Of a stretch of 64,000 nt of DNA, positions 46,121 through 57,436 are shown piece after piece. Origin of the DNA: Ligustrum vulgare. Taxonomy: Eukaryota > Streptophyta > Magnoliopsida > Lamiales > Oleaceae. Numbering within the stretch: the stretch's first letter is position 1; each line of letters starts with the position of its first letter. The position numbers and the translations under genes were made by a program. Location of the stretch: the NCBI GenBank assembly GCA_963555705.1, contig OY743180.1, positions 39,650,129-39,714,128 on the forward strand, in the 5' to 3' direction. A model generated the notes under the pieces. It was given only the letters and a program-made list of their open reading frames with translations, searched no databases and was not told the DNA's origin.

Positions 46121-48369
46121 CCCACAATTCACCTTGAACAATATCTTTTGCTTTGCAGAAAGAGATATTTCATAGATAGATAGAAAGAGAGTTCATATAT
46201 ATACACAGCCATAGGGAGGGAGGGAGGGAGAGAGAGAGGATGGAATTTAAGGGGATGATGTAACAATGAGTAAATGGAGTCCGTTAAAGGATAAACAAGG
46301 TAATGATACAATTTTTTTTTTTTTTTTTTTCATTTTAATTAATTAAGGCCATTAAGGAGAATCAATTGCAATTTATCTTTTTGTGGATACATAAAGAAGT
46401 TCAATATTTTGGTTTTTTTTTTTTTTTTTTTTAAAATCCACATTGGTGGTGAGGGTGTGGATTTGGGCACGTTGGAGGAGGGGGGGGGGGGGGGGGGAGG
46501 GGGAGGGGGAGCAAATGCAATGTAAAAACTAAATTATGACAGCTATGATTTTATGTGCACAAGAACAAAAAAACAAAAGGTTTGCCTCCTTTAGGTAACT
46601 CATTAATCCCATTTTTTTTTTCATTGATTACTGCCATACTTTGTTCGTCAATAACATTCTCAAGGTACATGTTCTCAACTAAATTTTGTGATATATACAA
46701 TAAAATGAATATTAATTGACATATATACATGTTAAATTTAATTAGTCAATCATCTAATTAAAATCTCTGTGTATGCATATACATATATATCATAAAGATA
46801 GAATTGTTTTTTCTCATTCAAATTAAGAAAATGTACTAAATATAGTTGGAAGTATAAAATTTTCTTACAATTTTATTAGATTTTAATTACAACGAAAGGG
46901 GCATAACATGATACGAAGTTGGATACACCAAATCTTGCCTCTCGGTGGTTTAAAGGGAGAAACCTTTTTAGACATTTCTACCATTACAACATTTTTAGAT
47001 TTTCATATTTACTCTTAATGTTAATTAGTGAATAATTATTTTTAAATTATTTTTCCATTTCATCAATAATGCATTAATCTCAATATATACATTTACAATC
47101 TAAACTTTTTTCTTTCTCACTAAAAGTCTTTCAAATAAAGCCTAAAACTTTCAATTCTCATTTTTATTTTTCATTGTTTAGTTCAAATTATTATTTATCC
47201 TCACTAAACACAAATACATTTATATTAATACACTATCATAAAGAAAATAGTGAAAAAAATTCGGTTATTATTTTTTCATAAAATTGACATTCACATTTTA
47301 AATTAAATATTAATATATTTTCATCATTAAAAATGTTATGAGAAATATAAATATTATATTTTTTGAATTATATTTTTAATATTTTCTATTTATGTTTCTT
47401 TTTTTTTTTAATCAAGTCGCCCAGTTTGTTAGTTTGCTAAATGATAAACGAAAAACTGACATGACACTCTTATGTATCACAATCAAAGCAGGCATGGATC
47501 TAGAACCGTCATTGTATACATGGGTTGCCTCGTCATCCTTCCCAGTAATAGCAACTTGTTTGAAATAGGTAGTGACAGGCAATTTGGTGATCCAAAAGTA
47601 TGTTTAAATGTTTACTCACACAATTTATATTTTGAAATATAATATCTATTAAAGTCAATATATAATAATATATACTGTCATTTAAACATTTCAACAGCCG
47701 AACCAGAACGATAGAACATTTTTGTTAAATCCTTCTCACTACAGCCGAGATCAAATAATCGTGAAAGCACAGAAGGGAATGGAGTGGCTTATTATTTGGG
47801 AAATGAAGTCATAGCCCGAAGATGATCAAATCTATCTAATCCTGTGAGATTTAATAGGAATGGATAAATTACAGTTTCCATAAAGTATACTGAACTCTAA
47901 TGCTTTACATTTTATTTTTTATTCTAAATATTTCTTCACTTTTCCCTAGGAAAACAATTCTAATTCTACAAATTATACAAAGCTATCTAAACACTACTTC
48001 ACATTTTTCCCGAACAAACAATCCCAGATCATTTGTCCTATAAAATATAAAGAACCATTTTTCTTTTCAATACTCACATGTCTATATGATATATCAAAAA
48101 AAATGATGGAGAGGATATAAGCAGGTGAGAAGCACTCAACCAATAGAAAACAATAATATTCAAAATAAACATAACATAACATAGCATTAGTTATTTATGC
48201 CAAAAGTCAACCAAAATGATCCCCAATAAAAAAAGAAACCTAACACAGGATATTAGTCCATTCAGATGCAATATGAGATAATTAAAAATTCTACACCAAT
48301 TAAGATTGATAACAGACACGAAATTCTATAAATTAAAGAGGCTATTAAAAGCAACATCCTAAGTGCTAG
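46121..48369. other. Intergenic DNA with homopolymer tracts
   Basis: It holds T-runs at 46311-46330 and 46414-46432, an 18-G run at 46480-46497 with further G blocks to 46510, and otherwise AT-rich DNA. No coding motif is visible. Confidence 0.5.
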
Positions 48370-48463
48370 CTTCGGCCTTCATTTTCAATTTCTTCTTCTA
48401 AGTGAAGTCATCATGTGCCTCGTCTATTCCATCAGAGATAACCAGCTTTAACGCAGACTTTCT
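48370..48463 (-). pseudogene. Possible 3' end of the RPA1-like gene, beyond the CACTA insertion
   Basis: On the minus strand, starting at the CACTA insertion point, the frame reads KSALKLVISDGIDEAHDDFT, stop, KKKLKMKAEAST. It lies exactly where the RPA1-like gene would continue if the CACTA were removed, and the lysine-rich tail is plausible for a C-terminus. Similarity to known RPA tails is not strong. Confidence 0.3.
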
Positions 48464-48479
48464 AATCACTACAACAAAA

Positions 48480-48830
48480 GTAGCTTTTTACGGCGTGCAA
48501 TGTATGCAGTAAAAAGTATTTTACGGTGTACACATGCATGCCGTAAAAAGCTACCTACTTTTTACGACGTGCAATGCATGCCGCGAAAGCATGCCATAAA
48601 TAACATTTCAGGGTTTGCATCCGCGCGTCGTAAAAGACATATTTTATGGCATGTGATATGCATGCCGTAATAAACCCAGACGGCGTGCTATGTGCACGCT
48701 GTAAACAACATTTCACGGCTTGCATCTGCACGTCGTAAAAAGTAGGTAGCTTTTACGGCATGCTTCATGCTTCTGCATGCCGTAAAATACCTTGTTAATG
48801 GCGTTCAAATGCACGACGTAAGTGTACATT
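48480..48830. repeat. Left subterminal repeats of the outer CACTA
   Basis: About twelve copies of TTTTACGGCGTGCA-like motifs and their inverse (GCATGCCGTAAAA), many joined head to head as GCATGCCGTAAAAAGC and the like. In En/Spm elements such arrays are the binding sites of the TnpA protein. Mirror copies stand at 55535-55765. Confidence 0.8.
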
Positions 48831-49407
48831 TTATTTTTTAATAATTATTTATTTCATTATAATCAACCTATAATAATTACGAAGCAAAACAAAATTATAA
48901 TAAATTCGAAACCAATCCAAATGCAACAAAAATATAATATTAATCCATATGTAAAGTTTTAAATGGATTCGATAGCAACATAACAAAGTATAGAATTTGC
49001 TTCTAAAAATCTAATTAAAATGTTTCAAAATATTCAAATCCATATCGAAGTTTTTACTTCCTAAAACTATAATCCAGCTATCCCCAAAATAATCAACTCC
49101 CTGCACATCACAAAAATAACAAGATGTAAGTAATAAATTTAGAGCAACATACAAATCAGAAGTACGTCAAAAAATATACTCTACTATTTGTTTCTATTTG
49201 GACGAAAGAGAAATGGAATAGCATGACTTGGTAATAAAACTGGAATGAGCAAGGATTTGAAGGAAGTGATAAGGAAAAAAACAAACTATAGACATCTTGA
49301 TTTTAAAGATAACCTGATGCTCAATGCAGCTTGAATGAAAATGGATATGAAAATGGAAATAAAATAAAAATAGAAGTGAAGATTACCTTTGTTGTGATTA
49401 CATATAA

Positions 49408-49617
49408 TCAATCCACTTCGATGTACCTAATTGGCCATGCAATTGTACTTCCTAATGCATCTTCAAGAAGAAAAAGCTCACGAGTAGGGCGATATAAGCT
49501 AACATTATCAATCACTTCAGTAACCCAAATTCTCCAACATTCATTACCAAGTGGTACATGATGCACTAGATCACTTGAATTTGTTGATGCAATTTCTCCT
49601 TTTGCTAACATTATCAA
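49408..49617 (-). pseudogene. Fragment like the C-terminal part of a CACTA transposase ORF
   Basis: A 69-codon minus-strand frame with VPLGNECWRIWVTEVIDNVS, then LYRPTRELFLLEDALGSTIA then WP. The RPTREL-x-LLE-x-A-x-GS-x-IAWP order is a pattern I associate with the plant En/Spm transposase-family C-terminus. It lies in the outer CACTA and has no upstream catalytic domain. The upstream bases TAACATTATCAATCACTTCAG are duplicated 106 bp away (49501 and 49607), joining this frame to the LRR fragment. Confidence 0.45.
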
Positions 49618-49620
49618 TCA

Positions 49621-49743
49621 CTTCAGATTTGGATTCTCAAGTTTCAGTGGCTGAGTCCCAGGGAATTGGGTAGAGAGATCAAGACTAACCAACCGTGTCG
49701 TCCTTGAAACCTCAATTGGAATCTGTCCTCCAAAACCAGCATC
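49621..49743 (-). pseudogene. Captured LRR fragment of a receptor-like protein
   Basis: The minus strand reads AGFGGQIPIEVSRTTRLVSL, then DLSTQFPGTQPLKLENPNL, in one open frame of 41 codons ending at a stop. The GQIP-I-E-S-x-x-TRLV-LDLS and LKLENPNL blocks are the first leucine-rich repeats of plant receptor-like proteins (Cf/Ve-like cell-surface immune receptors). It has no signal peptide or further repeats. Its position inside a CACTA, next to a transposase fragment, points to gene-fragment capture. Confidence 0.7.
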
Positions 49744-50030
49744 TCACAAATTTCTGGTTTCTGAAGGTGTTTAGGACTTATTAGTTTTTTTCACACACTG
49801 ACTTATAGTTTTAAATAAGTCTCTCAATCATGAAAAAAGAAAAGTGAAATGGCAAAAAAAAAAAAAAAAAAAAAGAAACTGATTTAAGACAGAAGTCCAG
49901 ATTTACATCCCTATCCATATTTACAAAAGATAGGCAGTGCATTGCCAAAACTGCCAAGATCCAGAGAGATGCAATGAGTGGTGGGGGTGGCCATATGCAG
50001 GTCAACATCAGATATTATTGCATTTGAAGG

Positions 50031-50130
50031 CCTTCATAGCTGCCTCAGGAAAACACTGGGCAGCAAAACACTACCTTCATAGCTGCATCAGCAAACTCTG
50101 GGCAGCAAAACACTGCCTTCATAGCTACCC
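50031..50130. repeat. About 2.5 tandem units of 43 bp
   Basis: CCTTCATAGCTGC, then GGGCAGCAAAACACT, repeats at 50031, 50074 and 50116. It ends 11 bp before the inner CACTA. Confidence 0.8.
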
Positions 50131-51005
50131 CAGCGTCCCTTCACTACAAGAAAATTTTGCTTTACCTACAAATAATGCGCATACAAAATGAAATTTGTAT
50201 GTAAAGATTGTCTTTCCTCGCAAAATGAGATTTTGTAGGTATTTTTAGAAAATTTTATTTTTTCCTACAAATAATGCGCATACAAAATAAGATTTGTTGG
50301 TAAAGATTGTTTTTCCCCCACAAAATAAGATTTTGTAAGTGTAAAAAATTGGCTCCAAAAATACGTATACTTAGCCTACAAAATTCCGCCTATGAATGAG
50401 ATTTATAGGCGGAATTTAATTTTTCTCACAAAAATAATTTTTGTTGAGACATAATTTCTCCCACAAAATTTTAGATGAAAATTTTTAATTCGTAGCGTAA
50501 GTTTTTTTTACCCTACAAATTTGATATTTTGTAAAATTATTTTTTTAGATATTTTCAATATTTATTCATTTGTTTATTGTTATTTTAGCAAATACGTTTG
50601 CCGTTTCGAAGTGGGGATTGACCTTCTCCTTCAGGTCGTAGAGTTTCTCGTGGGGAATTGATCACTTTCTCCCGCAAAATGAGTATTCGTACGACTAACA
50701 TTTAGCTCCAAAATTTTCAAAATTAGAGGACTGTGTGCCTACAAATATGTAATTTTTTCAGATAAAAAATTCGTGGCGTAAGATATATTTTTATCGACAA
50801 AAAATGATACATTTATATGCTAATAATTAAAGAAAAATCTGCAATTTTTTTTTTTAATAATCGTAAAAAAATTATTTTATAGGAAAAAATATTTTAAAAA
50901 ATTCAAAATTTAATCTAAATTTTTTTATCGAAAAAATAATAAAAAATAAAAGAAATTTTCCCTCTAAAACCATCACGTTTCCCTCCCTTCACCCTTTCAT
51001 CACTC

Positions 51006-51420
51006 GACTTTGCCCTAGACTAGAAAAGGAGAGGAAGTTGCCCAGCGACCCACAATCAACGTTTGCCCAGCGACTTTGCCCTAGACTAGAAGAGGAGAGG
51101 AGAGGAAGTTGCCCAGCGACCCACAATCAACATATCACGATTCACGTTTGCCCAGCGACCCAGAATTTACCCTCACCAAAAAATCTGTCAAGATTCCAAA
51201 TTTTTTGCTTTTCAATCGGACACGGAAGAGGAAGTCGACTTCAACCAGGTATGAATTCATCTTCAAAGCATGTTGATAATTTCGTTTTTCAGTTTTTGAA
51301 AGAGGAAATCGGCTAAATAGAGGACAATCAGGAATTCATATTTCGTTTTTCAGTTCTTGAAAGAGGAAATCGACTAAATAGAGGACAAACACGGAAGAGG
51401 AAATCGGCTTCAGTCAGCAG
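51006..51420. repeat. Duplicated leader segments inside the inner CACTA
   Basis: GACTTTGCCCTAGACTAGAA with the following GAGAGGAAGTTGCCCAGCGA recurs 63 bp later (51006 and 51069). AAGAGGAAATCGGCTAAATA with GAGGACAA recurs about 60 bp later (51300 and 51360). Both pairs are in the leader region between the subterminal repeats and the transposase-family exons. Confidence 0.75.
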
Positions 51421-52800
51421 GTATGAATTCTGATTTCTCCTTTGGTGTCGATTTGCACTCATTTTCATTTATTTGTAAATTTTTATGGGTTGTCAGTGGT
51501 ACTTGTCGACTTGTAACTATTAAACTCACTGTAAAAAATTAAATTGTGAAACTTTGAAAACCATATTATTAACTTCAATTACATGGTACCCATGAAAACC
51601 TTTTTCTTTTTCCTAGTAAAATTGAACTAAACATTAGCAGTTTTCTTCAGCAGTCTCTATCTGTTTGGTAGAAGGTTTAGGTTTCTGATTTGGTTTGTAC
51701 CACACCGCACAAATGAGATATACCACAAGATTTATGAATCCTAGGATAGCCAAAAGTTTTATACATAATTAGAGTTTTATACATCTTCTGTATATATTTT
51801 TGGGTAACTTCAAAAGTTTTCATTCTTCTCTATTTTTTCTGGGCACTAGCTATAATCTATTTTCTTTGTGTAACGCTTGTTTACATTTTCAAGACACTAG
51901 AGTTTTGAAACTTTTTGTTCATTTGGATTGGTATCCTTGAGGGGATCAATCTATGTGTAATATGTGTTACTTTTAATCAGTGTTTATTGTCATATCTCAA
52001 GCAATTAAGCCAGGATATGATACTTCAGTTCTTAATCCTCTCATACTTCCACACTCAGCCACCCAATTTAAGTCTGGACATTAGTACTTAGTAAAATCAA
52101 CTGCAATAGACATGTGACCCTCTACAATAAAATTTGAAAACAAGTAATGATTGGCTACATTTTTAGCAAACTATTTGGGTCACCGTGATGGTTTTTTTTA
52201 ATATATAAATAATTTATGGCAGCTTATGTTTCCAAATTTTCTAGTGTTGTCGTTCCTTCTTTTCAAAACCTAGTTGCTGCCTTATTTGTTCCAAAGTCTC
52301 CTCCCTCTTCAAAACTCGGTTGCTTGGATTTTTTTAATCCCACAAATTCGGCTATTGCCCTTAATTGGTCCAAGAAAGAAGTCAAAATTAGTATCAAAAT
52401 AGAAAACTAAATATGGAAAGAAAACAAATAAAACTTGAAAATCTATTAAAACTAGGAAACTATTCTATATAAACTTAAAAGGTAAAATTCAGGTCCTTCC
52501 CATTGGATTTTCGAAAATCCAGTGGTTCCAATGGACTTCGTCAATTGGCATGCTATAGAACTCTACGTGCTTGACAGCATATTTAAATTTCAACCCGATC
52601 CAACGGTCGGATCAAAAGTTATGTCCGTTTCAAGATTAGTCGACGGAATATGACTTACATCAAATTCAAAAATGAAAGTTTATTTCATTTATCATTTTTT
52701 TACTATGTGATTTATTTTTTATGCTTAGGTAAATTTTAATAATTAAAATTCCTTTATTTTCTATTAATTATGTCAATTCCAGACAAATTTCGAGATAGAT
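51421..52800. other. Inner CACTA leader or intron region
   Basis: No conserved protein. Possible intron ahead of the first recognised exon, with a TTCCAG acceptor at 52776-52781 and an in-frame ACA AAT TTC GAG ATA GAT leading into ATG at 52801. Confidence 0.4.
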
Positions 52801-53054
52801 ATGAAGGATTTGAGATTGGCAAATTATGTTGATAGAATATTCAATGGGAGATATAGGGAGTTCAAGGCTGAGTTGAGTGCATATTATAAGTTGCGCGAGA
52901 TACATGAGAATGCATTAAACAATCCTCCTTTAGAGATGCTTGATAGAGATATAGGTCAATAGATGGAACTATGCAATCATTTCAACTCCGATAAGTTCAA
53001 GGTATTTTTTGTGTAATAATTTTTCCTAGTTTTATTTTCAACTTTGTTATGTAA

Positions 53055-53145
<91 letters not shown>

Positions 53146-54060
53146 TTCTCTTTGTAGAAAGCTTCATCAGTAAATATGGTGAACCGTTCGAAGAAGACGT
53201 ACAATCATCGTACTGGTTCACGTCCTTTCTCATACATAGTAGAGGAGATGGCAAAGGTAGTAAATTTAATTATTATTATGTCGTGAATTAATTAATTTTT
53301 GTTGCAAATTGAAATACATTGTTTGTCACATTCTTACATACTATTAGGATGGTTCGAAGTTTCCTGAGGTCCATGCATTTGAGTTAGCTTATGCAGGGAA
53401 GAATAAGTGTTGGACTGATAATACAGCTAAGACTCAATATGTAAGAAATATTCAACTTTTCAATTGTGCTTTGATTTTTTCTCTTGATTTGTGTTATGCA
53501 TCTTTTGGGTGTCTACTTATATATATCTTTTCTTTCTTTTTTTCAATACCTTGCAGTATGAGATGCTTTTCAAAATTGATGAATATCTCTTGCAAAAGGC
53601 TAAGGAACAACAACTTCCGAAAGACACACCTTTGGAGGAGATACCCGTTGACGATCCTGAGGCTGGACTTAATATTATGATGTCTGTACTAGGTGAGAAA
53701 CCTGGGCGTCAAATTCGTGGTTTGGGAAATGGTCATCTTAGAAACATTAGGACTACTTCACATGTGCGCAATTTGGAGCAAGAGTTGGAAGTAAAACGTA
53801 CTGCTCGAAAGGCGGCCGATGCATCTCGAGTGAAGATGGAGGAAAGGATGCAAAATAAGCTGAAGGTTGTTGGGCGAAAATTTAATTCTACATTACAATC
53901 TTTACATCATTCTATGCAGCAGATATTTCATAATATTCCTGATTTTGTCATGCCACCATTTACGCCATTGTCAATAGATGAAGCTTTCGAGGAAGATGGT
54001 GATGTTGAGGGAGAAGAGAACAACTTTGAGGAGGAGCACAACTTTGATGAGGATGAGTAG
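52801..54060 (+). pseudogene. Plant transposase Ptta/En-Spm family ORF, four exons
   Basis: The family (PF03004, Transposase_24) is common in CACTA elements; the product is thought to bind the subterminal repeats and not to cut DNA. Exons are 52801-53001, 53158-53256, 53348-53440 and 53557-54060, all with GT-AG junctions (AAG|GTATT, TTTGTAG|AAA, AAG|GTAGT, TTAG|GAT, TAT|GTAAG, TTGCAG|TAT) and keeping frame. It reads ELCNHFNSDKFK, then NRSKKTYNHRTGSRPFS, then GSKFPEVHAFELAYAGKNK; exon 4 ends with a coiled-coil region and an acidic tail (EEEHNFDEDE). One TAG (52960-52965 region, at the position where the family has Trp: DIGQ-stop-MELCNHF) breaks exon 1. Other frames look intact, so this is a nearly complete copy. 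Confidence 0.85.
53057..53143. repeat. (TA)n microsatellite in intron 1
   Basis: About 43 TA units within the first intron of the transposase-family gene. The overlapping minus-strand IYIYIY frames are artefacts. Confidence 0.95.
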
Positions 54061-54802
54061 CATATTTAATTAATTTACGAGGATAGATATTTATTTTATT
54101 ATTATTATATAGATGCATTAATGATAGCTATAGAGCATGTTTGCTAAACTATATATTTACATCACATTCAATGACAATGACAATGATAATGAGTTTTTAG
54201 TTCGAGTTTGATACAATATTTGGAGTTAGTAATATATTGTTTTATATTAGAAATTTAAATTTAAATTTAATTTATTTTTATCCTACAAATAAGCTTTCCC
54301 TACAAACAAAAATTTGTGACAAGAAATTAACTTACAAAGTGTTTTCCATACAAACAATTATTTGTGGGGAAAACTACGATTTAGCCTACAACATCATTTT
54401 AATCTATACCTACAAACATATTTTGTAGTCCATTCTAACATTAGAATACAAAAAATTGTGTAGGGATATAAATTAGACAACAAATAATATTTGCCTCTAA
54501 AAGATTTTGTAGGCTCGAACTTTAGCCAACAAAACATATTTCGTAGGTAAAATAAATATTAGCATACAAATAATTTCGTTGGGAAAGATCTTAGATGACA
54601 AATGATTTTTGTAGCGACAGGGTTCGTAGGCCCATACCTCCGCAGACAAAGTTACCAATTTTGTCGACTTATGTCTATCCCCTCGATGTTTGCCACACAA
54701 ACCTCCCTACAAATTATCTTCGTCTGGGAAGACTTTTACATACGAATAAGAACATTTCCCTACAAATTTATTTTGTATGCGGAAAGTAAATTTCTTGTAG
54801 TG

Positions 54803-55534
54803 CTTGCTGGTTTTATAAAAAACTGAAAAATTCCTATGTCATACATACTTCTGCTAGTGATGAACCATTGTTTTCCTCCCCTGACCATCATCACAAAGGA
54901 TACATCCTAGATTTAATGACCAGTTGATTAAACTTATAACAAATGTATTTTCATAAGTTCCAATACAAATTTCAGTTCATAAATCAAGAGATTGAAACCT
55001 AAAACATGAATTCCAATTAAAAACAATATATACTAATCACTGTAACCTTTCCTAAATCCTACTATTAACCTGTTCGAGCTAATCCTGGTATTGAAGAAAA
55101 ACACTACAGAATATCAAAATAAAAAGGAGCAAATAGAATTCGTCAAACTGAGAGTGACAGAGGGAATACTGGTCGAGACTAAGCATAATCAAATTATTAT
55201 ACAAAAAAAGGGAACAATTTTCATGAAGAAAGAATAAAAAAGAACGAGAAACTGACCTTCAGTTTCGAGAAGCCCCACCTTCAGTTTCAAGAAGCGAATG
55301 CACACTTAATCGGTCACTCTCTACTCTTCGCCTATCGCCGCTCGTTGGTGGACTATGGAAGGTTGAGAAGAAGAAGAAATCTTGTATGGTTGAGTTGTGT
55401 GAAATTGGGACTGGGGGAAGAAGTAGTTGCAGCAGGAGAAGAGGGGAGAATCGGTGAGCAAGGGAAGAAGCGCGCCCTAATTTAGTTTCGCGCGGGTTAA
55501 GTACATAGGTTAAGGCCCGTTTAATTTTCTCCTT
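54803..55534 (-). other. Right arm of the outer CACTA
   Basis: A 108-codon minus-strand frame (55259-55585) has a charged, leucine-rich N-terminus and no family I recognise. It may be a captured leader. The rest is AT-rich. Confidence 0.4.
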
Positions 55535-55776
55535 ATTTTTTACGACTTGCACTTGCACGTCGTATATGCTATGTTTTTCCCTCAATTTTCACATCTTGCA
55601 CTTGCACGCCGTATATGTTCATTTTTGAATTTTTTACGGCGTACTTATTTTGTCCGCCATGAAATTCCTACTATTACGGCACATTATTTTTGCATGCCAT
55701 AAATAATCTAAGTTTACAGCATGCCTTATATGTACGCCGTAAATAAATGCTGTAAAAAGTCACTTTTGTTGTAGTG
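55535..55776. repeat. Right subterminal repeats and end of the outer CACTA
   Basis: Repeats of TTTTACGGCGTAC- and GCATGCCATAAAT-type motifs in both directions, mirrored at 48480-48830. The terminus CACTTTTGTTGTAGTG (55761-55776) is the inverse of the left end. Confidence 0.85.
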
Positions 55777-55789
55777 AATAAATGATTTT

Positions 55790-57436
55790 TTTTATTTTCA
55801 CATTTGTCACATAAAGTCGTAACATTGTCCATCTGAAACATACTCTTCCATTGCACATTTTACAATTCTCGTACTATGGTTGTTCTTTATTGATAAGTTT
55901 GATAATTGTTGCTTTGAATGTACAAAATAGATCATCTACAGTTCCATCAATTATGCTTTTCAAATGAACCATTGATGCTTCCCTCATCCTCTTTTTTGGA
56001 GGCAATAGATGAAGCACATCTTTCCCACACAGAAATGACTTGAATCTTAAGAAATAAGATCATAGTTTAATATTATCTTATTGTTAAAAATGAGGAAAAT
56101 CAAGTTGCAGTACACAGAACATTTCCATCTTCATATTTTAAATTTTAATTCTAAAATGTAAATCACAATTCATAAATATAATATAATGCATCTACCTTTA
56201 TTGTAACTTATCGGCATCAATGATGACTGTGTTTATTTCCATGGTACTTATCATTGTGGATGTGATGCTTAAATCGCCTACATAGTAATTGGTAGGAGTT
56301 ATTTTCTCATTGCTAGGATAATTTACTATAGTCTATGTAATTTAAAATACCTTGATAAAAACTACCCTTCACATTCGATACTATCACTATTAGATTTTCA
56401 GATAGTTTATCTAAAAGTAATTGTCCTTCATTGTCGGCCAAATCTCCCCATAAAGCAACCTTAAGTGTATTTGACTTGTTTAAAAAAATATAGAAATGAT
56501 ATATAACGATGCTAATAAGTTGATATAAAGTATATATAAATTCAAAAAGCAAAAGGTAAGATTTATATGTGTACCTCCCATCAATAAGTGTTATTTCTCT
56601 CTTATTAGTGTTGCGTGAAGCATTTTTCCCAACTTTGATGCTCAAAGGCCGTCTTACATTTATCAAAACACCTATAATGTCTGCATAAAATATGAATGCA
56701 TGTTGAAAGGTAAAAACTTAGTCATAATGTACAAATGCATTATTATTACAAACAAAAAGTTAATAAAAACACCTATAACATCTAGGAAAAAATATGAACG
56801 CATGATGAAAAGGTATAAGCTTAGTACCAATGCATTACTAACAAAAACTAAATAAGAGATCTCATTGTCTATCATCACGTTGGCATTATTTGAATCTTCA
56901 ACTGATCCAAAATCAAAGAATTTGTATCCTGGATTTTTCATCGTAAAAGAGTCATTCGATTCTTGAAAAATGATAAATGCCAACAATGACAATTCGAACT
57001 CAGCATTCACATTGACGTAGCTACTCTTAACTGGTTTAACGGATCCATTTTGAATAAGGTATGTTTTATCTTTTTCTATTGTTTTCTTCAGTTTATAAAT
57101 AGTTTCATTGTACAATAACACTTGTACTCTAGTCCCAAGCACAAAATAGAATAACAATAATAAAAATTCGTAAGTATACTGAATAACATTCTAATTTAAA
57201 CAAATACAAATTTTTAATTTATGTTTATATGTAAAGAAGTAAACAAACAACAACTATGTTAATAACAATACTAACCTCTTCGTCCATCAAAATGAGCTTC
57301 ATAATATCTAGTGATCCGCTAAGATTTTCATATGCTTCGACAAATCCTTTTCTAAGCACTCGTACTTTTATAGTCCATTTTTTTTATATAACTCGAGATC
57401 TTTTATGAGAACATAAGATCATTCTTCTTCCGACAT
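55790..57436 (-). pseudogene. RPA1-like single-strand DNA-binding protein
   Basis: RPA1 is the large subunit of replication protein A; plant Helitrons often carry RPA1-like copies. The minus-strand parts are TIKVRVLRKGFVEAYENLSG (exon from 57436, with a shift near its start, to 57276), then GTRVQVLLYNETIYKLKKTI and TYLIQNGSVKPVKSSY in the OB-fold order (57136-56870). These are followed by VIGVLINVRRPLSIKV and EITLIDGR (56680-56575), SNTLKVALWGDLADNEGQLL (56465-56405), then DLSITSTM (56270-56230) and a C-terminal zinc-ribbon remnant with NCKMCNGRV and CDKC (55810-55850) in shifted frames. The CACTA at 55776 cuts it there. Some splice sites are mutated and stops are present, so it is not functional. 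Confidence 0.8.

Larger units (their letters stand above)
50142..54802. mobile_element. Inner CACTA transposon of a second family
   Basis: It starts CACTACAAGAAAATTTTGC and ends with the reverse complement of CACTACAAGAAATTTACTT. CTT flanks it at 50139-50141 and 54803-54805. Subterminal copies of CCTACAAATAATGCGCATAC-like and TTTTGTAGG motifs lie at 50150-50530 and 54270-54800. It encodes a four-exon transposase-family gene on the plus strand (52801-54060). Its termini and subterminal repeats differ from those of the outer element, so it is a separate insertion. A TNP2-type catalytic transposase is not visible, so it is probably non-autonomous. Confidence 0.93.
48467..55776. mobile_element. 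Outer CACTA (En/Spm) transposon
   Basis: It starts CACTACAACAAAAGTAGC and ends with the reverse complement of CACTACAACAAAAGTGAC. AAT flanks it at 48464-48466 and 55777-55779. Subterminal arrays of a TTTACGGCGTGCA motif in both directions lie at each end (48480-48830 and 55535-55765). The interior contains a transposase-like C-terminal fragment (49408-49617), a receptor-like-protein fragment (49621-49743) and a second CACTA (50142-54802). Without the inner element it is about 2.6 kb. No complete transposase is left, so it is non-autonomous. Confidence 0.92.

Noticed and set aside
52977..53254. Minus-strand frames with long IYIYIY runs
   Set aside because: They are translations of the (TA)n microsatellite.
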